From NCBI GenBank assembly GCA_914767715.1, contig OU612075.1, forward strand, positions 3,288,001 to 3,352,000: DNA of 64,000 bases, in the 5' to 3' direction. Positions 57,988-64,000 of this stretch are shown here, one piece after another. Each line of letters begins with the position of its first letter. Position 1 is the first letter of the stretch. A program made the position numbers and the translations under genes. The stretch comes from Membranipora membranacea. Lineage: Eukaryota; Bryozoa; Gymnolaemata; Cheilostomatida; Membraniporidae. The notes under the pieces were generated by a model, which saw nothing but the letters and a program-made list of their open reading frames with translations, had not been told where the DNA came from and searched no databases.

Positions 57988-60900
57988 TCAAACTTTATCT
58001 GATTGGCTGGCTTGACTATCAACCTCCAGAGAGTCACAATCACTCCTTTCTCGGCTAACCACAGCTGACATATCATTAGCAGATATTAAAGCTGGCATCT
58101 TAACTCTACGAGTTACCGGCAGGCTGGTAGTAGACTGATAACCTATGGTGTTAATACTGTCTATTGATGTAGTTTGGGGGGTTGTGGTAGCCTTCCCACG
58201 ACTGAGAGAAATAGCGTAATCGTAATATGATGAGCTCAGCTTGGGAGTTCTCCAGTCGCCCTTGGCTCTGACTCTCAACTGTTGCACCATTGAACCTTAA
58301 AATCAGTCAGAGAAAGTTTAACTTTCCTAACTAGATATAATAACAAAGTTTTCTTTGTAGGTAGCTTGTCTCGACAAGCGCTGTTCGGTTCCCAACAAAG
58401 CTTGTCAAGGCAGGCTAACTGACCAGTAGCTTGTTAAGACAAGCTAGGCATGACAAAGCCTGTCTTGACAAGCTTTGTTCATTTGTTCCCCACCAAACAA
58501 AGCTTTTCAAAACAGGCTAGGCATGACAGTTGGTGAAACTGCATTCTTTATCCCAAATTGAGAAGACAGGATTGTCCTCCCATTCTACGTGTATGGACAA
58601 CTCTCAATAAAATGAAGTTTCAGCCACAATGTGAATAAGAAACAGATTTCATGAAAACAAAAAAGTCAGGCACAACTGAATGGTTACATGTGGGCCAATC
58701 CCTGTCAGGGGGGTCTTTCAATTAGAAAGAGTGATCCTTCACTAAAGCAAGTTATCACTATCACATGACTATCACATCGCTCAAAATTATCACTCACTTG
58801 GTGTTTCAATTAGAGAAAATCGCTCCCAAATCGCACACTCAGAATGTATATAGTTCCATCAAGTGACTGAGCGATCTGAAAGCGAGACCCCTAGCAGGTG
58901 AGCGATAAGATTGCGATTTTGGCTGTTTATTATTGAAAGACCCCCCTGGGTAGCGGGTCGTGGCTTTACAATATCAACCACGGCCTAACCAGCCTCTGGA
59001 CACAACCACAAACAGAGGCATGGTTTGAGTGCTAGAAAACTTAAGCAACCTAAAGCTTGCAACAACCACACTGATCATGTGATATTCTATTGCATGCATA
59101 TCTCTGATCTATGGAAATCAGGAGCGACATGCTAAATGCCAAATGCTAAAGGCACAAAAATGCCAAATGCTAAATGCCAATTTGTTCAGAGAGGACACAA
59201 TTCTTGTGGTTCAGATGGTGTTGCACTGTTTTGAGTTGTGATATGTTGTCCTCCATCAGGACAAAGACACGACTCAAATAAATACCGTATGTCATATTAT
59301 GCTACTAATTGGCCTTCCCATGGTGACTTACTCAGTTTATGACAGCCCCCAATCCAGTAATTCCTTTTATATCACACTCTACATCGCTAGGTGCTGTGGT
59401 ATTCCAACCAACCAATGTAATCAATGTCAGTTGTACATGTCCGGTGACATCAGGGAGAATTCTCCCTGATGACATAAATATCATTATTGGGATTATGTTG
59501 AGTAGTGAGATAATGATGCTAAGCCATCAATGTCAGGTGAGATTGCCATCTCCTGCTTTCGATCCCACGCAAAACATATTCAAATTGCTGTACATGTATA
59601 GTACACAAATTATATGAAAATAATAACTGTCCATGTTTGGTCAAGGGGTAGACAGAGTTGGACAACACGGAAACCCCATTGCGATCAAACGCTGTATATA
59701 TACATATTGTATCATTTTATTGTCGGAATATTAAATCTTTAAAGCCTGTTATTTGGAAATACTTGTCTAATTTCATTATGCTCATCTTCGTCTGAGACTT
59801 AAAGTAAGACAACATGAACACGTATCAACCTCGAATAACCCCGGATAGCATTTAGCAAAGTCTCGCGGCAACATCAAGCCGGACGTCAGATATGAATCAT
59901 ATTAACATTGTCCAGTTCATAACAGACCCATAGACTAATTATACTCCCTAGAAAGGAAAAACTGATGCTTATGCTTCACTGATAGAAATATGGCTTCATT
60001 GTGCTAGCAAGCAATACGCTACCACAACCACAGTAACTGGGTAACACGCTCATTCACTTGCCTTCTGCAGGTATTTCAAGCAACAAGTACCCCTGTTACT
60101 CGTTTGACTGGTTCGATTCAATGAATGAATTATGCGGGTCAAAAGAAGTATGAAGACAGTGCAAACTTTCACTAACGTGCTGTACTGTCATCATTACATA
60201 CATATTACATGTGAACGTCTGGCGATGGCAAGTCCATTGTGGCCATTTTAACAGCTTGTCAAATATATATATGAAAGATTTATTTCCGATTTTCAGGCTT
60301 CAACTGTGGTAGAGGTATAAAACAATGAGGGGAAAATCTTTTTCATCGACCTATGATAGAATTGCCTGCTTGTGAATAGATGGATGATAAAAAGTGCTTG
60401 TATTTTTCTAGGATAGATAACCATATTTACAATCTGAATCAAGGGAGTTGTGTCCCCTTTGATCAATTTAGCATTTTGCATTTTTGTAACTTTAGCATTT
60501 GGCATGTCGCTCCTGATTTCCATACTGATCGATAGAGATTGACCTATTTCACTTAGCATGAGTACCATCACAAGGAATTTGGTGTGGCGACCCGAGTTCA
60601 ATTTTACTAATTATGGGACAGATAAATTAGGTACTCATAGATATACATGATAATAGCGTAGTCTCGATGTCAGTGTGGATAACAACTATAGCAATGGGGT
60701 GTGGTTTCTAGAGGAGCCAAGAATTTTTCATAACTCGATACACAATGTAAGAAATCTCACTCACCTCTACAGATTTGTGGTTTCTTGTGAGCACTTTTGC
60801 TGCCCCCGTGTTTACTATCAATGCTACCATCTCTAGCGGGGGAATCATTAGATATCCTCAGACTCCCCACCGTCTCGTCCCTCAGGCTATAATCATCTGT

Positions 60901-61035
60901 AGCGGGCGTGGCCATAGTTAGTCTGGTAAGTACAGCCTCCCTCTCTAACATCAGGGCTGGCTGCTGTGAGGCCTCAGCCCAATTCATTCTAAAATTATTC
61001 ACGGGATAGATTGGTGGGTGTTGAGAAGAAGTCAT
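57988..61035 (-). CDS. two-exon protein-coding gene, unrecognised (part of a larger gene possible)
   Basis: Exon 1 (61035-60765) encodes MTSSQHPPIYPVNNFRMNWA and a Ser/Asp/Lys-rich end (DSKHGGSKSAHKKPQICR). It ends in phase 1 at AGAG|GTGAGT. Exon 2 (58295-57988) begins after CTGATTTTAAG, starts in the matching phase, and encodes SMVQQLRVRAKGDWRTPKLS to a stop after SQASQSDKV. The join gives 192 residues without a break. No domain, signal or membrane span is seen. The protein is polar, probably disordered, with many Ser/Thr. The 2.47 kb intron holds a hAT-like MITE and an inverted-repeat element. Three exons lie upstream on the same strand (61831-63377) and could be the 5' part, but the join to 61035 is out of phase in my reading. 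Confidence 0.55.
58362..58535. repeat. cluster of AGCCTGTCTTGACA-family repeats
   Basis: Several alternating copies such as GCTTGTCTCGACAAGC, AAAGCTTGTCAAGGCAGGCT and AAGCCTGTCTTGACAAGCTT, able to form hairpins. They lie in the first part of the intron. Confidence 0.6.
58706..58948. mobile_element. 243-bp MITE with 17-bp perfect inverted ends
   Basis: The ends read CAGGGGGGTCTTTCAAT and its exact reverse complement. The interior repeats ATCACT/AGCGAT words. CAGGGG-type ends recall hAT elements, but no 8-bp target duplication was found. Confidence 0.7.
59111..60523. mobile_element. 1.4 kb inverted-repeat element in the intron
   Basis: The left arm (about 59111-59200) and right arm (60448-60523) are inverted, sharing ATGGAAATCAGGAGCGACAT and CAAATGCTAAA/ACAAAAATGC blocks. 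The arms consist of short ATGCTAA/ATGCCAA units. The outer borders are uncertain and no target duplication was identified. Confidence 0.5.
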
Positions 61036-61830
61036 ATTCCCAGTGTTCTGTTTCCCCTTTTTTAGAAGAATCTATTCTGAACTTTTCCATTGCTCCAAAA
61101 GTAAAAATTTTAGCGATTGTGAGGATTAAAAGCTTAGGCCCTACGTCTGTTTCATTATGGAAAATTTACTAGTATTGATATTTTGCTGGGAGAATAAATC
61201 TTTGCAATAATTATTTTTAATTTGAACAGAATTAAACCAAGGTGTGTAATGTGTTTTTCCTTTTGCTAGATTATTGCTAAGACTTGCCACGTATAAGTAC
61301 TAGTAATCCATAAATTACAGATTTGCAAAACATATTTCTCACTAATTTTAATTGGGTCCACAAGGCAAAATTTAAGGCTTTGCTACAAATAAACCAATAT
61401 GTGTTGTATAATCCATTATCCATTACTATCAATACCTGCAAACACTGTTTACATTAATATAAAGAAAGGTGCTGGAAATACTAAACTTCAGCAATCATTT
61501 TGGCCAACCCGCCCAAGTTGATGCAAAACATCGGAAGTTGAAAAAGGTTTTTGATATATGCAGTGGTTGTCATCTGTCACAGATCACATCGTTTCATAAT
61601 TAGACATGCTCAATCTAATATAGGATGACCCATAATGCAGCAGTGGAAATTTCATGGGAGCCTTATGTAAGCCTGCCCTGGCCGGGGGGTGGGGTGGGGG
61701 CCGTCTGATGGTGGGCAAGACTATGGGGGGGGGGGGGGGCTCAGACTATCATTGTAGGTATGTTATTAAAGTAATTTCGAAGACCTATCCGAATATCAGT
61801 CTATTATAGTATGTAAATATGGAAACTCAC
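61036..61830. other. no further exon identified; probable intron or intergenic
   Basis: Contains a GC-rich repeat (61700-61750, with a run of about 15 G and CTCAGACTA). No exon bridging the neighbouring coding segments was found. Confidence 0.4.
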
Positions 61831-63377
61831 TTCATTGGCCGTTTTGGTCTTGTTGAAGCTGCAGTCATTGTGTGCGATTTACGAGATGACTGAGAAGTGG
61901 TGAGTCCACTTTTCATCCCTTCACGAGCTCCGACATCATTGAGTGATGAGAAGCGTCGAATCTGCATCGGTTCAAAGTACAAGTTACCATTGTATCCTTT
62001 CCATGCCTACAATATATAATAATCAGATATTCAATTTCAGTATGTTCATTCACTATGGTTCCATGTGTCGAAGTTACGTCGATTTTATGGGTTATCGAAT
62101 CATGGGAGGAGCATAAGTTCGACTTCCGTTCGCATTGGTTCTTGTTCCTCCATATCATCAAAGACAGCAAGGCAGGAGGCCTGGATTCAAATCCCTGCCG
62201 GGGCAGATCTTTTTATCACCATGGAAATTGTAAGGCTACTCATTTGATGCCCTCTATTGACGCATCAAAACATAGTGATTATGAGACGACGAGCTGACAA
62301 GCCAAAATTCTTTGGCTGGAATTTCGGATGCGGCAAACAGGGTCAGTAGATTAACTGTATGATCTATAATTGGGTAGCATTTGGGTGATTGCTGTGTTGA
62401 GAGAACATGTTTTGAATGAGAACACAACTTTCAAACTTTTAGGCTTGTTCTCTGAACAACGAGGTTGTTCCATCAACTCTCAATGCTTCAACTCCAAGAT
62501 TTTGTTTTATAAGATAGAAAATCAGTGTATTGTTACAGACAACAATTTCCTTTCTTCTACATAATAATATATCGAAACTTAAATTTTTTATGGTATTTTA
62601 TACTCTTGTCAACTTCCAAAAATTCGATTCACACCACCTTTAGGGGGTCGATAGGTTTAGGTCTGTTCTGCGAAAGATACACATATTTGACAGCTGGAGT
62701 TGCGCTTCCTTTGTTAATTGGGGATTCCCGGACCTCATAAAACGGAGTCTTCGGTCTGGTCTTTTTAGACTTGGTTGACACCCTCAGTGCGGTAGGGTAT
62801 AGTGACTCAGTCGAAGCACTTCTAAGCTTGTCTTGTAGATCTATAGCCTTCTTTCTTTGAGGGCTGAGAATCAAAACAAGAAAGTTGACATGTTTATTTG
62901 ATCAATATAAATTTTGATCTGTTTGAATTTCTATCACATTCCAAATGTAATATTTGGATACAAGAAAACAAGCAATATCAATTGACTTTATCGGGTTGAG
63001 TTGCATCATCAAGACTGATAATATGAGGTGAACTTACTTGTTGGTTGATACCTTGTAGTCTATGGCACAAACGCGAAAAAGATTTTCTCAAGCCTCATTT
63101 CCATTTGACCACATGAACTAAGATAAGTATGAAAGAAAGGAACTAACAACATAGGGCCTATTGTATTATTTTTGTTAATCTCAACTTGCCTCAGAAGACT
63201 GTAGTATAGTTTTATCACTTGATGATCGGGTACCAAAGCGTCCAAGTCGGAGGAACTGAGCTGCCTACTTGGTGTAACGTTTTGCCTGCGTGATGTCACA
63301 TCCACAGTTCTGGTATGATCGGAGAATGCTGCTGGTCTGACGACCAAGGATTGCTGCACCGTGTCCACTGTTGTCAT
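61831..63377 (-). CDS. multi-exon gene, three exons in phase, 3' end unresolved
   Basis: Exon 1 (63377-63190) starts MTTVDTVQQSLVVRPAAFSD. Its end is AG|GCAAGT, a typical GC-AG donor, in phase 2. Exon 2 (62863-62638) follows a TTGATTCTCAG acceptor in the matching phase, with SPQRKKAIDLQDKLRSASTE then PTALRVSTKSKKTRPKTP. It ends AAAG|GTGGTG in phase 0, or terminates four codons later if unspliced. Exon 3 (62006-61831) follows TATATTGTAG in phase 0 with AWKGYNGNLYFEPMQIRRFS and ends GAA|GTGAGT in phase 2. The three exons give about 196 residues, basic and Ser/Thr-rich, with no domain I recognise. A simpler two-exon reading ends after PLKVV (140 residues). It may continue into the 61035 exon. 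Confidence 0.5.
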
Positions 63378-63528
63378 GCTTTAAAATCACAAGTTGTCAA
63401 AAGCTAAATACAGTTTCAATCTGTCAGCAATTTCACGTTGCAGTTTTACCGTTATCGTTGTCCCAATTAGTAACAGTTACTCCTTGGTTGTCTTAAAGTT
63501 TACAAAGACTACAGTGAGGTTGTTTTGT

Positions 63529-63622
63529 ATGGAGACTGTCGAGGTGTTATCCAACTCTACTCAAACAGATGTTTCTTCTCTCAGCATGATCGAGTGTAGG
63601 ATCGACCCTTATCTCAGCAGAG
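63529..63622 (+). CDS. probable first coding exon of a divergent gene
   Basis: METVEVLSNSTQTDVSSLSM then IECRIDPYLSR is open from an ATG and ends in phase 1 at AGAG|GTAACT, a fair donor. It lies about 150 bp from the start of the minus-strand gene, so the interval 63378-63528 may be a shared promoter. The reading frame stays open four codons past the donor before a stop. The rest of the gene would lie beyond the window. No domain is visible. Confidence 0.35.
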
Positions 63623-64000
63623 GTAACTGCGGAACTTGAGTGGTCCAGCTAATAGCTTGTAAAATGTTTTGAAAATTTTTATATTGCCTTGTTTGTTGAG
63701 GAGTGTCTAGTGTCCAAAGTGAATTCAATAAGTTGCTATGTTGTGCACGAGTAAACATACAGAGGGTTGTATTTCTGTAAAATAATTACCTACTCTATTG
63801 TTGGGTGGTATCACGGGAGGTCCTGACAGTGTAATCTGATTTACAGAACCGTGACTATATAAGAGATTAAAAATATTTTCTTGAATGGGCATCTTTATGT
63901 AGACAAAATTGGTTTAGCTCCAGAAATCACATCTGATTGAATAGGTTCGGTCATAAATAACGTATTGTTGCGTTTAATGTAATTTTGTAATACACATTGA
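63623..64000. other. no gene seen at the right edge
   Basis: AT-rich DNA, possibly the first intron of the divergent gene. Confidence 0.35.

Noticed and set aside
62160-62220. tRNA or SINE from GGATTCAAATCCC followed by a T run
   Set aside because: Only a B-box-like word is present; no A box at the right distance.

Overview
The window is AT-rich animal (metazoan) nuclear DNA: short exons with GT-AG borders, long non-coding stretches, tRNA-derived SINE heads, MITEs, an LTR retroelement and decayed transposon genes typical of marine invertebrates. A sponge is plausible, but nothing in the sequence fixes the species. There is no rRNA, no CRISPR array and no prokaryotic operon.

Region 1 (about 1.5-28.4 kb) is a paralogous gene cluster. 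Five plus-strand genes (from 1855, 4988, 6885, 22224 and 28071) encode very similar small proteins of about 90-137 residues. Each has a short tail with a DDYP-type motif, one membrane span, and a short leucine heptad coil. They fall into two subtypes, A (MGQ.SS start) and B (MS..WGSQ start). An A-B pair (4988 and 6885) was duplicated as a segment to give a second A-B pair (22224 and 28071). I do not recognise the family. Mobile DNA split the cluster: a MITE hit by a 3.5 kb transposon with a 12-bp target duplication (8616-12136), a second MITE (12348-12748), an LTR retroelement of 9.06 kb on the minus strand (12798-21859) with gag and protease but no visible reverse transcriptase or integrase, and a 3.48 kb transposon with an 8-bp target duplication (24394-27873).

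Region 2 (28.4-35.5 kb) has no convincing gene apart from one candidate exon. It holds several very clear small elements: a 426-bp foldback, a 110-bp MITE with perfect 44-bp arms and a 9-bp target duplication, a 625-bp hAT-type element with an 8-bp target duplication, and an 11-bp minisatellite.

Region 3 (35.5-52.4 kb) is a graveyard of intronless, frameshifted, plus-strand genes of mobile-element type. In order they are a DUF7869-type protein, a non-LTR ORF1-like protein, a MADF/BESS-like protein, unrecognised fragments, a 9 kb array of recent tandem duplications, a protein family recognised by its NIMSDK-type motif, and the C-terminal part of a PIF1-like helicase. They may be remnants of one large element or several unrelated insertions.

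Region 4 (52.4-64 kb) is mostly non-coding with SINE and MITE copies. It ends with a multi-exon minus-strand gene or gene pair (57988-63377) supported by phase-compatible splice junctions, and the probable first exon of a divergent plus-strand gene (63529-63622). Coordinates, target duplications and inverted repeats were read directly from the sequence. Family names rest on motif recognition and were not checked by database search.
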